21,714 nucleotides of DNA from Blautia sp. BIOML-A1. Lineage in GTDB: Bacteria > Bacillota > Clostridia > Lachnospirales > Lachnospiraceae. This document shows, one piece after another, positions 1-8,595 of the stretch (its first letter is position 1; the number at the start of each line of letters is the position of its first letter). The stretch lies in NCBI RefSeq assembly GCF_009883055.1, contig NZ_WWVR01000041.1, positions 1 through 21,714 on the forward strand, read 5' to 3'. Below the pieces are notes generated by a model, which was not told where the DNA came from, made no database searches, and worked only from the letters and a program-made list of their open reading frames with translations. A program made the translations under genes and the position numbers.

Positions 1-55
1 CCTCCTTTGATTTTGAGTTTGGCTTGCGACACCATTCTCATCATATCACAGGAGG
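1..55 (-). promoter_or_regulatory. Leader hairpin that would mask the ribosome binding site of the outgoing gene
   Basis: On the minus-strand RNA, CCUCCU (from 50-55) can pair with AGGAGG of the ribosome binding site (from 1-6). After one mismatch, four more pairs follow (8-11 with 45-48). Short inner pairings (15-17 with 37-39, 20-22 with 32-34) continue the same hairpin. The 10 pairs would hide the Shine-Dalgarno sequence. Translation repression by a leader stem is established for IS200 tnpA; its operation here is inferred from complementarity alone. Confidence 0.6.
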
Positions 56-124
56 CTTTATTTTGTTATCCTCACCGCTTCCGCCTACTCCATTCTCCCC
101 AGCATAGCTGGGGGATTAGGCTTT
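1..124 (-). mobile_element. Partial left end and leader of an IS200-type insertion sequence
   Basis: Read on the minus strand, this starts right after the lgt stop codon with a strong hairpin (7-bp stem CCCCAGC/GCTGGGG, loop of three, positions 97-113). It ends at the window edge with AAAGGAGG, a near-perfect ribosome binding site whose gene lies outside the window. The hairpin has no T-run on the minus side, so it is a poor terminator for lgt. Subterminal hairpins followed by a structured untranslated leader are typical of IS200-family tnpA elements, and the pairing at 1-55 supports this. The transposase itself is not visible, so the family call is inference. Confidence 0.55.
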
Positions 125-1183
125 TCATTTAGAATCTGAAATCGGTTTCTGTAATTCCTCGGATTTTTCAGGATTGGCTTCCTCTGATGGTTTCTCTTTT
201 GCCTCTGCAAAAACTTCCCGAAACTCATCCCTGACATCTTCAAAGCTCTGCATATCTTCATAGCCTCGTGAGGATTTTTCTTCCTTTGCATAACGCTCTT
301 CCAGCCGACGTCTGTGAATCTTTTCACGCTTCTTGGAAAGAATACGCCTTACAGTCGCAACGATGCTGAATATCACAAAAATCCCTGCTAAAACCGGCAC
401 AAAAACGGAAATCTCCGTTCCCGGAATACAGATTCTGTCCGTACACAGAAATTCAATTCCTGCTTTTCCCAACGCGTATCCGGCAAGATATCTCATAAAG
501 ATCTCTCCCTGAAATTTCTTCCGTTTCGTATAAATAAGAAGCACACACAGCAGAAAAAAGCACCACAGACTCTCATAAATGAACAGCGGATGCACCTGAA
601 CATAGGAAATATCTCCTATCTTCACTATATTTTCCTGCATTTCTGCCGTCAGCCTTGCACCGCTTAAAGTCTCTGCCGGAAGCTGCATAGCCAGAATGCT
701 GTCTGTATATCTTCCTGTATACTCTCTGCTGAAAAAATTCCCCCACACTCCGATCATCTGACTGATGACCACACCAGGGATGATGGTATCTGCCATTCTT
801 CCAAATGACAGCTTCCTGATCTTGCAGAAAACAGCCAAAGCTGCTATACCGCCAAGAAGTGCACCATACATGACCATTCCGCCCGTACGGATATCCCATA
901 ATGCCCGCTGAGGTTCTTTAGCAAAAATTTTCCAGTGCAGAGCTATATAACATACTCTGGCACTCACCGCGCCAAACACGACTCCCGGGATCAGTGCCTC
1001 CAGATAAAGATTCTGATCCTGGTTCTGTCTCTTTGCCTGCAGGATGATAAAGGAAAGCCCGGCAAGCATTCCGACTGCTATAAAAATCCCATATATGGTA
1101 ATTTCAAACCCAAAAACCGAAACAGTTTTACCCACATATCCAAGGTTGATACCTAAATGTGGAAAACGAATCGACATATTCAT
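125..1183 (-). CDS. lgt: Prolipoprotein diacylglyceryl transferase family protein, divergent, with a long C-terminal tail
   Basis: Lgt moves a diacylglyceryl group from phosphatidylglycerol to the lipobox cysteine of prelipoproteins in the membrane. The 352-aa product has several hydrophobic segments between residues 20 and 285 and recognisable family blocks: GGMVMYGALLGG (101-112), GVWGNFFSRE (145-154), HPLFIYE (198-204) and GKAGIEF (239-245). Asn149, Glu154 and Gly157 match conserved positions. The usual Arg of the GRxGNF block is Val146, the position of the E. coli His103 is Tyr106, and the late Arg is Lys240. Family members are usually about 260-290 aa; here residues 284-352 form an extra charged, Glu/Lys-rich cytoplasmic-type tail. 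The start has GAAGGTG upstream; a second ATG lies two codons in. It follows ychF by 12 bases and is probably co-transcribed with it. The family call is firm; retained activity is less certain. Confidence 0.88.
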   Translation of the reverse strand: MNMSIRFPHLGINLGYVGKTVSVFGFEITIYGIFIAVGMLAGLSFIILQAKRQNQDQNLYLEALIPGVVFGAVSARVCYIALHWKIFAKEPQRALWDIRTGGMVMYGALLGGIAALAVFCKIRKLSFGRMADTIIPGVVISQMIGVWGNFFSREYTGRYTDSILAMQLPAETLSGARLTAEMQENIVKIGDISYVQVHPLFIYESLWCFFLLCVLLIYTKRKKFQGEIFMRYLAGYALGKAGIEFLCTDRICIPGTEISVFVPVLAGIFVIFSIVATVRRILSKKREKIHRRRLEERYAKEEKSSRGYEDMQSFEDVRDEFREVFAEAKEKPSEEANPEKSEELQKPISDSK

Positions 1184-1195
1184 AAAACACCTTCA

Positions 1196-2293
1196 TTATA
1201 CATTAAATCTGAATAAGATCACATCTCCATCCTGAACAATGTATTCTTTTCCTTCCATGCGGACAAGCCCCTTTTCTCTTGCTCCTGCATAGGAACCACA
1301 GTCAAGAAGATCTTTATAATTAACAACTTCTGCCTTGATAAATCCACGCTCAAAATCTGTATGGATCTTTCCGGCTGCCTGAGGAGCTTTTGTGCCAATC
1401 TTGATCGTCCATGCACGTGTCTCATCCTCACCTGAAGTCAGGAAGCTCATTAATCCAAGAAGACTGTAGCTTGCTCTTACAAGTTTCTCAAGACCGGATT
1501 CCTTAAGTCCCAGATCTTCCAGGAACATTTTTTTCTCATCATCATCCAGTTCGGAAATTTCTTCTTCGATCTCCGCACAGATTACAAATACTTCGCTCTT
1601 CTGCTCTGCTGCATATTTACGCACAGCCTGTACATATTCGTTGGACTCTCCGTCATCTGCCAGATCATCCTCGCTTACGTTTGCGGCATAGATCACCGGT
1701 TTCCAGGTCAGAAGATTATAGGTTCCCATCCAGCCTTCTTCATCCTCTGATTCCAGTTCCATTGTGATCGCCATCTGTCCGTCCTCGAGATGTGTCTTGA
1801 CTTTCTGAAGGAAATCAAGTTCTTTGGCAGCTTCTTTGTCCATACGAGCGGTCTTGGTCACTTTTGCAATTCTTCTCTCCAGAATCTCAATATCTGAGAA
1901 GATAAGTTCCAGATTGATGGTTTCAATATCTCTGAGCGGATCAATGCTTCCATCCACATGGATGACATTCGGGTCCTCAAAGCAGCGCACTACATGAACG
2001 ATGGCATCTACTTCACGGATGTTTGCAAGGAACTGGTTTCCAAGTCCCTCTCCTTTGGATGCTCCCTTTACAAGTCCTGCAATGTCAACAAATTCGATCA
2101 CTGCCGGAGTGACCTTCTTTGAGTGGTAAAAATCTCCCAGAAGTTTCAGTCTTTCATCCGGTACCGTTACAACACCCACGTTCGGATCAATGGTACAGAA
2201 CGGATAGTTTGCAGATTCTGCCCCTGCTTTTGTCAGGGAGTTAAACAATGTACTTTTACCTACGTTTGGCAGTCCCACGATTCCAAGTTTCAT
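1196..2293 (-). CDS. ychF: Redox-responsive ATPase/GTPase YchF (OLA1 family)
   Basis: This is a translation-associated P-loop NTPase of the Obg superfamily that binds ribosomes and prefers ATP. The 365-aa product is the family's usual length. It has the P-loop GLPNVGKS at residues 7-14, a [17 protein letters not shown] switch II block, and NVSE in place of the NKxD guanine motif, the change that explains ATP preference in this family. A C-terminal TGS-type domain ends in [17 protein letters not shown] promoter lies 47 bases upstream, so ychF and lgt probably form a small unit separate from the murE-thiN run, with some read-through possible because no terminator is visible between thiN and ychF. 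Confidence 0.97.
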   Translation of the reverse strand: MKLGIVGLPNVGKSTLFNSLTKAGAESANYPFCTIDPNVGVVTVPDERLKLLGDFYHSKKVTPAVIEFVDIAGLVKGASKGEGLGNQFLANIREVDAIVHVVRCFEDPNVIHVDGSIDPLRDIETINLELIFSDIEILERRIAKVTKTARMDKEAAKELDFLQKVKTHLEDGQMAITMELESEDEEGWMGTYNLLTWKPVIYAANVSEDDLADDGESNEYVQAVRKYAAEQKSEVFVICAEIEEEISELDDDEKKMFLEDLGLKESGLEKLVRASYSLLGLMSFLTSGEDETRAWTIKIGTKAPQAAGKIHTDFERGFIKAEVVNYKDLLDCGSYAGAREKGLVRMEGKEYIVQDGDVILFRFNV

Positions 2294-2339
2294 ATCTCTA
2301 TTTCTCCATTTCGTTATTATTGATTATATTTTCTGCTTC

Positions 2340-2368
2340 ATTCTAGCACACACATTATAAAAAGTCTA
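2340..2368 (-). promoter_or_regulatory. Sigma-A type promoter for ychF-lgt
   Basis: On the minus strand the -35 is TAGACT (2363-2368) and the -10 is TAGAAT (2340-2345), with a 17-base spacer and an extended -10 TG one base upstream of the hexamer. The gap between thiN and ychF (95 bases) is much larger than the other gaps in this run, which fits an internal promoter. No start site has been measured. Confidence 0.6.
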
Positions 2369-2387
2369 TCTGTAACTACGCTGTCTT

Positions 2388-3047
2388 TCAGTCTCTGGAC
2401 ATGATCATAAGCAGTGTGCCGGAATCAAATGTAACTTCTGCATTCGCCTCTCTGAATTCATTACTGACAGTCAGACCGCTGTCTTCTGTCCTAAGGCGGT
2501 AACCATCCAACGGATATTTGAATCCCTTAAGAGTCAGATTGCAGACCTCTCCTCCTATCGGAAAGAAAGAAATATATTTTCCAAACTGCTCTTCTTTTTT
2601 GAGAATCGTTCCATTCTCGATCAGGCACATATAATTATATTTATCTGCCAGAATAATCTGTGCGTTTTTTGATTTTCCCAGCATCAGAAGACCGAAATTT
2701 GCCATCAGATGGTCAATCCGGTTTCCGGTTGCGCCCAGGATCATAATCTTTCCGGCACCATGCTCTATCGCATAGTTCACCGCTGACTGCGTATCGGAGT
2801 CATCTTTTTCCGGCTTTAATCGGAGGATTTCCGTATTTGTGAGAGTTTCCATATATGCTTCGCCTTCTTTTGAAAGACTGTCAAAATCTCCCACTGCAAT
2901 GTCCGGTTTCAGGTCTGTCCCCATAAAAAATTCCACACCTCTGTCCGCTGCAATGATACAGGTGTGTTCTGTTCTGTTTTTTTTCAAAAAATCGAGGGCA
3001 AAATCTTTTTGGATATTGCCCCCGCTTACGATGATCGTATCTTTCAT
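2388..3047 (-). CDS. thiN: Thiamine pyrophosphokinase
   Basis: ThiN transfers pyrophosphate from ATP to thiamine to give TPP. In the 219-aa product the Asp-rich substrate and metal motifs are clear: GDFDS (53-57), EKDDSDT (80-86) and GATGNRIDH (105-113), followed by the beta-sandwich thiamine-binding half. A TTG codon 12 bases upstream, overlapping the rpe stop, keeps the frame open. The ATG at 3047 is preferred because GAGG lies six bases before it. It is the last gene of the murE-thiN run. Its product makes the ligand of the riboswitch that controls the thi operon in the same window, although the two are not co-transcribed. Confidence 0.95.
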   Translation of the reverse strand: MKDTIIVSGGNIQKDFALDFLKKNRTEHTCIIAADRGVEFFMGTDLKPDIAVGDFDSLSKEGEAYMETLTNTEILRLKPEKDDSDTQSAVNYAIEHGAGKIMILGATGNRIDHLMANFGLLMLGKSKNAQIILADKYNYMCLIENGTILKKEEQFGKYISFFPIGGEVCNLTLKGFKYPLDGYRLRTEDSGLTVSNEFREANAEVTFDSGTLLMIMSRD

Positions 3048-3055
3048 CTCGTGCC

Positions 3056-3730
3056 TCAATTCAGTCTTTCGCTGATATTCTCAATTTTTTCCTGTATTCT
3101 CTGAACATTTGATGCAAGATCTCCATTAAATACATAGGAACCTGCCACAAGAAGATTTGCTCCAGCATCCATCACTGTCTCCAGAGTAGAATCGTTGATT
3201 CCACCATCCACCTGAATGTCTACATCCAGTTCTTCTTTGTCGATGATCTCCTTGAGCTCCTGGATCTTTTCTGTGCATTCCGGAATATATTTCTGTCCGC
3301 CAAACCCTGGCTGTACAGTCATGATCAGAACCATATCTATCTCATCCAGCAGATGACTGATGTCATTGACCGGAGTTGCCGGTTTGATGGACACGCCCAC
3401 TTTGACACCTGCATCACGGATCAGTTCGATCGCACGCTCCAGATCCTCACAGGCCTCTGAATGTACCGTGATAGAATCTGCACCGCAGTCTACAAAATCC
3501 TGAATATATCGCTCCGGTGCACTTACCATAAGATGCACATCAAAAAACATTCTGGATTCTTTTCGGATAGAACGGATCACCGGCATTCCGAAAGAAATAC
3601 TCGGCACAAAATCTCCATCCATAACATCAATATGGAGCCATTTCACTCCCTGTTTCTCCAGTATCTGAATCTGTTCGCCCAGACGGTTAAAATCCGCTGA
3701 TAAAATAGACGGGCACAACTGATATTCCAT
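3056..3730 (-). CDS. rpe: Ribulose-phosphate 3-epimerase
   Basis: Rpe interconverts D-ribulose 5-phosphate and D-xylulose 5-phosphate in the pentose phosphate pathway. The 224-aa TIM barrel has the family blocks CPSILSADF (6-14), HIDVMDGDFVPSISFG (33-48), DVHLMV (64-69), VQPGFGGQ and the phosphate-binding VDGG. The metal ligands His33, Asp35 and His66 are present. The start codon follows the rsgA stop with no gap, and its ribosome binding site AAAGGAGA lies inside the end of rsgA, so translation is probably coupled. The rsgA-rpe-thiN order is common in Firmicutes. Confidence 0.97.
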   Translation of the reverse strand: MEYQLCPSILSADFNRLGEQIQILEKQGVKWLHIDVMDGDFVPSISFGMPVIRSIRKESRMFFDVHLMVSAPERYIQDFVDCGADSITVHSEACEDLERAIELIRDAGVKVGVSIKPATPVNDISHLLDEIDMVLIMTVQPGFGGQKYIPECTEKIQELKEIIDKEELDVDIQVDGGINDSTLETVMDAGANLLVAGSYVFNGDLASNVQRIQEKIENISERLN

Positions 3731-4609
3731 TTAATATCTCCTTTTCTCTTTTAATTCTTCATATAAACTAAGATAATCTTCATATCGGATTCTACTGATC
3801 TCGCCCTCTTCAAGAGCTTCCTTTACTCTGCATCCTGGCTCATGAATATGCCTGCATCCCTGGAAACGGCACTGTTCATCATACCTTAAGAATTCCGGAA
3901 AATAATCCTTAAGCTCCTGCTCTTCCATATCGGTGAGATACAGCGAAGAAAATCCCGGAGTATCCATAAGAAATGTATTCTCCCCCACAGGGATCACCTG
4001 TGAATGACGGGTTGTATGTCTGCCTCTTTTAAGTTTCCTGCTGATCTCTCCTGTCTCCATCTGAACACCAGGCTGGAGAAGGTTCGTCAGGGAAGACTTG
4101 CCGACACCGGAAGGTCCTGCCACAACCGTAGTTTTTCCTTTAAGTATCTGGTGGATCTCTTCGATTCCTTCTTCCTTTAGTGCACTGGTAAGAAGTACCT
4201 GATATCCGCAGTTCTGATATGTCTGATAAAGTTCCTGTGTTTCCTTTTCTGAGGCAAGGTCCTTTTTGTTAAAGCATATGATTGCCGGGATACCTGCCTG
4301 CTCCATCATGATAAGGAAACGATCCAGAAGCATAAAATTCGGCTTTGGATCTTCCATCGCAAAAATCACAAATGCCTGATCCACATTGGCAACTGCCGGA
4401 CGGATCAGGGAATTCTTACGGGGAAGAATCCTGATCAGATTCCCCCTCCGTTCTGCTTCATCCAATATTGTGATTTCTACATTATCACCAACCAGAGGTT
4501 TCTGGTTGTCCTTACGGAAAATACCCTTGGCTTTGCATTCATAAAGTGCATCATCTTCTCCGTAAACATAATAGAATCCTGCAATTCCCTTAATGATCTT
4601 TCCCTGCAT
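3731..4609 (-). CDS. rsgA: Ribosome small subunit-dependent GTPase A
   Basis: RsgA is a late assembly GTPase for the 30S subunit. The 292-aa product has an N-terminal OB fold (about 1-65) and then a circularly permuted GTPase domain, seen from the motif order: NKKD (114-117) comes before GPSGVGKS (165-172) and DTPG (216-219). A C-terminal zinc site follows, with Cys247, Cys252, His254 and Cys260. It starts three bases after the prkC stop. In B. subtilis the homologue (CpgA) is a PrkC substrate, so the adjacency with the kinase gene may be functional here too; that is inference. Confidence 0.97.
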   Translation of the reverse strand: MQGKIIKGIAGFYYVYGEDDALYECKAKGIFRKDNQKPLVGDNVEITILDEAERRGNLIRILPRKNSLIRPAVANVDQAFVIFAMEDPKPNFMLLDRFLIMMEQAGIPAIICFNKKDLASEKETQELYQTYQNCGYQVLLTSALKEEGIEEIHQILKGKTTVVAGPSGVGKSSLTNLLQPGVQMETGEISRKLKRGRHTTRHSQVIPVGENTFLMDTPGFSSLYLTDMEEQELKDYFPEFLRYDEQCRFQGCRHIHEPGCRVKEALEEGEISRIRYEDYLSLYEELKEKRRY

Positions 4610-4612
4610 GGA

Positions 4613-6811
4613 TTACTCTGCCTTCTTGAAAGTCAGCGGATAAGATCCCAGCTGCTGGAAGTTTCCATTGATCAGCTCTGATACATATAAGGTTCCTTCA
4701 CTTACACCCGGAACACCTGTGATATCCAGAGTATATGGGAAAGTAATTGCCTCTCCGTCAACCACTTTCGTTGAAGTAGTCTCACCATTTGCCTCCTGGA
4801 TCAGTTCCAGACGAATTGCTCCGCCCTGATATCCATTCGGAGTATTCAAAGTCTGTGTACATTTCCATACTTCCCCATTTGCAGCTGCGGTATTCTGCTG
4901 AGCCGTATTGTCTGCTGCAGCCGTATCCGTTGTTGTGTCTGCTGCTGTTGTATCTGACGGTGCCTGGTCTCCACAGCTCACTACAATAGCCATTGGTTCA
5001 TCCGGATCGCCATATGCAGTGTCATCATCCTCTGAAACTGCTGACGGATCCTGAGAAATAACCTGACCAGCCGGTACCTCTGCACTCTGCTGCTCTGTAA
5101 CCTGGATATCCACCCATTTGCCAAGTGCTGTAAGTGCCTCATTCTTTGTCATTCCTACTACATTCGGAATCTGTGCAGTATCACCATGATCCAGACCACG
5201 ACTGACAGTCAGTGTAACAGAGTCTCCTGCTGTCATGCTTGTGCCTGTTTCCGGAGATACGCTCATCACATATCCTGGTTCGACAAGCGGCCATCCGCTG
5301 TCATCAGCCTCACTATATTCTTTCTGTACAGTTACAGTAAGTCCCATATCCTCGAGAGTCTGCTGTGCATCCACACCTGTCTGACCTGAAAGTTCCGGAA
5401 TTGTAATTTCCTGCTGTCCCTTGCTGATATGATATTTGATTGTTGTATACTGCTCTACCTTGGTTCCCGCCGGGATATCCTGAGAAGAAATTCTTCCCTT
5501 TTCCTGTGTGGAGTTCTCCTCTCCGATCATCTGTTTACCAAGTTTTTCTTCTTCCAGAAGTGCAGCAGCCTCATCCTCTGTCTTACCTACCAGATTCGGA
5601 ACTGCTACCATTCCATCCTGGTCTGCTGAAGCAGTTTCCTGCTCTGTCTTCTGTGTATTTTCCGTTCCATTACTTCCTATGATACCCGATACCTTACCGA
5701 TTACAAAAATTGCACCGACTAAAACTGCAGCTCCTGCCAGAAGGGCAACGATCGTAACTGCTGTGTTAGGACCTTTTTTCTTCTTGGCGGATTTTTTGCG
5801 TTTTGGAGCTTCCTCGTAATCATCATCGTCCTGGTCATAATCTGTATCATAGATTTCCTCTTCCAGATCATCTACTTCCGGCTTCTGTGAAGAGGTACGT
5901 GGAGTACTCTTGATTTCTCCCAGCTCTTCATCTGAAATAACAACTGTCTTAGCCTCATTATCTACTGAGGATAAAGTAACAAAATTACCCTGCGGATCGA
6001 TCAGGGAATGCTTCAGATCGGCGATCACATCTTCCATTTTTTCGTAACGGCGCCCAACACTCTTCTGTGTACATTTCAGAATGATCTGCTCCAGACTGTA
6101 TGGGAGATTTTCGGTATATACACTTGGCGGTACCATTTCTTCCTGAAGATGCTTGATTGCAATTGCAACTGTCGTATCTCCGTCAAAAGGAACTCTTCCT
6201 GTGACCATCTCATAAAGAGTGATACCAAGAGAATAGATGTCACTCTTCTCATCACTGTATCCGCCCCGGACCTGCTCAGGTGAACTGTAATGTACAGATC
6301 CCATCACATTGGAGCTGATCGTATTGGAAGAAGCCGCTCTTGCGATTCCAAAGTCTGTGACCTTTACCTTACCATCTGTAGAAATAATGATATTCTGAGG
6401 TTTCACATCACGATGAACAATTCCATGATTATGTGCAGCTTCCAGTCCCATGGACACCTGAATGGCAATACTTGTGGCTTCCTTGATGGAAAGCTTCCCT
6501 TTCTTGGCAATATACTCCTTAAGAGTGATTCCCTCGATCAGTTCCATAACGATGTAATAAACACCGCCATCATCTCCTACGTCAAATACATTGACAATAT
6601 TCGGATGTGTAAGACCTGCTGCTGCCTGTGCTTCGCTGCGGAATTTACGGATAAACGTTGTATCCTCTCTGAATTCCGGCTTTAATACCTTTACCGCAAC
6701 AAAGCGGTTAAGCTTATGATCTTTTGCTTTATAGACATCCGCCATTCCGCCGGTGCCTATTTTCCCTAAAATTTCATAACGTTCTGCTATGATTGTTCCT
6801 GTCTTTAACAT
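4613..6811 (-). CDS. prkC: PASTA-domain Ser/Thr protein kinase
   Basis: This is a membrane Hanks-type kinase that senses peptidoglycan fragments or lipid II and controls growth and germination in Firmicutes. The 732-aa product has a cytoplasmic kinase domain (about 10-270) with the glycine loop GTGGMA, Lys41, HRDVKPQN (133-140), DFG (153-155) and SPE (178-180). An acidic then basic juxtamembrane linker leads to one membrane segment (350-373). Three PASTA repeats follow (about 401-464, 468-538, 547-613), then a Thr/Ala-rich spacer (618-645) and a C-terminal region of about 85 residues (647-732) that is not a PASTA repeat and looks beta-rich. The gene overlaps the end of prpC by seven bases, the usual pairing of kinase and phosphatase. 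The last region is not assigned to a family. Confidence 0.96.
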   Translation of the reverse strand: MLKTGTIIAERYEILGKIGTGGMADVYKAKDHKLNRFVAVKVLKPEFREDTTFIRKFRSEAQAAAGLTHPNIVNVFDVGDDGGVYYIVMELIEGITLKEYIAKKGKLSIKEATSIAIQVSMGLEAAHNHGIVHRDVKPQNIIISTDGKVKVTDFGIARAASSNTISSNVMGSVHYSSPEQVRGGYSDEKSDIYSLGITLYEMVTGRVPFDGDTTVAIAIKHLQEEMVPPSVYTENLPYSLEQIILKCTQKSVGRRYEKMEDVIADLKHSLIDPQGNFVTLSSVDNEAKTVVISDEELGEIKSTPRTSSQKPEVDDLEEEIYDTDYDQDDDDYEEAPKRKKSAKKKKGPNTAVTIVALLAGAAVLVGAIFVIGKVSGIIGSNGTENTQKTEQETASADQDGMVAVPNLVGKTEDEAAALLEEEKLGKQMIGEENSTQEKGRISSQDIPAGTKVEQYTTIKYHISKGQQEITIPELSGQTGVDAQQTLEDMGLTVTVQKEYSEADDSGWPLVEPGYVMSVSPETGTSMTAGDSVTLTVSRGLDHGDTAQIPNVVGMTKNEALTALGKWVDIQVTEQQSAEVPAGQVISQDPSAVSEDDDTAYGDPDEPMAIVVSCGDQAPSDTTAADTTTDTAAADNTAQQNTAAANGEVWKCTQTLNTPNGYQGGAIRLELIQEANGETTSTKVVDGEAITFPYTLDITGVPGVSEGTLYVSELINGNFQQLGSYPLTFKKAE

Positions 6812-7551
6812 TTTTCTACCTCATTCGTGAATGGTTCTACCAGTATCACTGCAATATTATCCTTACCACCATTCTGGTTGGCTTCTCTCAGAAGTCTTTC
6901 ACCCTTCTGTGGCAGTTCCTCGTTCTGGTTCAGTATAATTTCCTCAATCTTGCTGTCCTCTACCATATTGCTCAGACCGTCGGAACACATAAGGATGGTA
7001 CTGCCCGGTTCCATCTTAAGGTCAAAAAAGTCAATATCGACAGTTCTCTCCGCACCAAGTGCTCTCGTGATAATGTTTTTATCCGGATGATTTCTTGCCT
7101 CTTCCCGCTTGATCTCTCCGATTCTGATCATCTCTTCTACCAGTGAATGGTCTTTTGTAACCTGGCGAATCTTTCCCTGGATGATATACAGGCGGCTGTC
7201 ACCAACATTTGCAACATACAGATAATGCCCTACAATCGTGGCCACTACCATAGTTGTTCCCATTCCGCGCAGTGCTTCATCTCTCCTGGCGGACTCAAGG
7301 ATCTCTGTATTGGCGGTCTCAATGGCATGACGAATTACCTTGATAGGATTGAAATCTGCGTCTTTTTGAATCTCATCCACCAATGTCTGAACAGCATGAG
7401 AGGACGCGTAATCTCCTGCATTATGACCGCCCATGCCATCGGCAACAACGAACAGATTCTGGAGATTTCCTACCGGGGTCTCGGAAACAAACACATAATC
7501 CTGGTTCATTTTCCGCTTCTGTCCTACATCCGTAGCTGAATATACCCTCAT
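6805..7551 (-). CDS. prpC: PP2C-type Ser/Thr protein phosphatase
   Basis: This metal-dependent phosphatase removes phosphate from PrkC and its targets. The 248-aa product has the PPM motifs NQD (16-18), VADGMGG (36-42), GMGTTM (97-102), NVGDSR (115-120), SDG (190-192) and GKDN (229-232), which supply the metal-binding aspartates. A GTG four codons earlier is in frame. The ATG at 7551 is preferred because the protein then begins MRVYSATDVGQKRK, as family members do, and because the start sits one base after the rlmN stop. The end overlaps the start of prkC, so the two are probably translationally coupled. Confidence 0.96.
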   Translation of the reverse strand: MRVYSATDVGQKRKMNQDYVFVSETPVGNLQNLFVVADGMGGHNAGDYASSHAVQTLVDEIQKDADFNPIKVIRHAIETANTEILESARRDEALRGMGTTMVVATIVGHYLYVANVGDSRLYIIQGKIRQVTKDHSLVEEMIRIGEIKREEARNHPDKNIITRALGAERTVDIDFFDLKMEPGSTILMCSDGLSNMVEDSKIEEIILNQNEELPQKGERLLREANQNGGKDNIAVILVEPFTNEVEKC

Positions 7552-7552
7552 G

Positions 7553-8593
7553 TCACTTCTCACTTTCTGTTTTTTCCATGTAACGTTTTCTTAACTGGCC
7601 ACAGGCACCGTCAATATCGCTGCCCATTTCCCTTCTAATAGTACCATTTATTCCGTATTTTTCAAGATTTATTTTGAAATTCTCCACCGCCTGCCTGGTT
7701 GAACGCACGAAAGAACGCTCTCTTACAGGGTTTACCGGAATCAGGTTTACATGGCAGTTCAGTCCCTTAAGACGGTCTGCAAGCTCTTTTGCATCTTCTC
7801 TGCTGTCGTTTACACCTGCGACCAGACTGTACTCAAAAGTGATTCTTCTGCCGGTTTTGTTGAAATAGTTCCGGCAGGACTCCAGGAGTTCATCGATTGT
7901 ATATTTGTTTGCGATCGGCATAAGTTCCCGCCGTTTTTCATCGTTTGGTGCATGAAGAGATACTGCCAGCGTCATCTGCAGTTTTTCTTCTGCAAGTTTA
8001 TAGATCTGCGGCACCAGTCCACAGGTCGATACCGTGAGATTCCTCTGACTGATATGAATGCCTCCTTCTTCCGTGAGAATATGTATAAAGCGAAGGAGAT
8101 TGTCATAATTATCCATCGGTTCGCCCGTTCCCATCACTACCACATTGGAAACTCTCTCACCAAGAGAATCCTGTATCCTGTATATCTGATCCAGCATTTC
8201 TGACGGAAGCAGGTTTCTTGTCAGACCTCCAATCGTGGAGGCACAGAACCTGCAGCCCATACGGCAGCCTGCCTGTGAAGAAATACAGACGGAATTGCCG
8301 TGTTTGTACTTCATAAGAACACTTTCAATCATATTTCCGTCGGACAGACGGAACAGATACTTTCTGGTACCGTCTATCTTTGATATCTGAACGTCCAGCG
8401 TCTCCAGTACTGTGATCGGATACTGCTCTAGCTTCTGTCGGAGACTTTTGGGAATATTTTCCATTTGATCATAAGAAGTAACCAGGTGCTCATGCAGCCA
8501 GCTGTATATCTGCTTTGCACGAAACGGCTTTTCGCCCAGCTCTGTCATAAGCCCTTTCAGTTCTTCAATCGTCATTGATTTTATATCTGTCAT
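7553..8593 (-). CDS. rlmN: Dual-specificity 23S rRNA A2503 / tRNA A37 C2-methyltransferase
   Basis: RlmN is a radical SAM enzyme that methylates carbon 2 of adenosine in 23S rRNA and in some tRNAs. The 346-aa product has the cluster motif CRMGCRFC (Cys110, Cys114, Cys117), the SAM-site GTGEPMDNYDN block (155-165) and the catalytic Cys331 in GACGQL near the C terminus, as in the E. coli enzyme. The lack of a Cfr-like divergence in these blocks favours RlmN over Cfr. Its ribosome binding site AGAAGGAAA lies in the last codons of rsmB, two bases upstream. Confidence 0.97.
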   Translation of the reverse strand: MTDIKSMTIEELKGLMTELGEKPFRAKQIYSWLHEHLVTSYDQMENIPKSLRQKLEQYPITVLETLDVQISKIDGTRKYLFRLSDGNMIESVLMKYKHGNSVCISSQAGCRMGCRFCASTIGGLTRNLLPSEMLDQIYRIQDSLGERVSNVVVMGTGEPMDNYDNLLRFIHILTEEGGIHISQRNLTVSTCGLVPQIYKLAEEKLQMTLAVSLHAPNDEKRRELMPIANKYTIDELLESCRNYFNKTGRRITFEYSLVAGVNDSREDAKELADRLKGLNCHVNLIPVNPVRERSFVRSTRQAVENFKINLEKYGINGTIRREMGSDIDGACGQLRKRYMEKTESEK

Positions 8594-8595
8594 GT

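Noticed and set aside
97..113. Hairpin after lgt as an intrinsic terminator
   Set aside because: No T-run follows on the minus strand. On the plus strand a short TTTT follows at a distance, but no plus-strand gene ends here.
4851..4960. Short repeats in the 3' part of prkC
   Set aside because: They are codon-level repetition of the Thr/Ala-rich spacer in the protein, not a DNA repeat element or CRISPR array.
6290..6685. 131-codon open frame on the plus strand within prkC
   Set aside because: It is antisense to the kinase domain, which has all catalytic motifs; it has no independent support.
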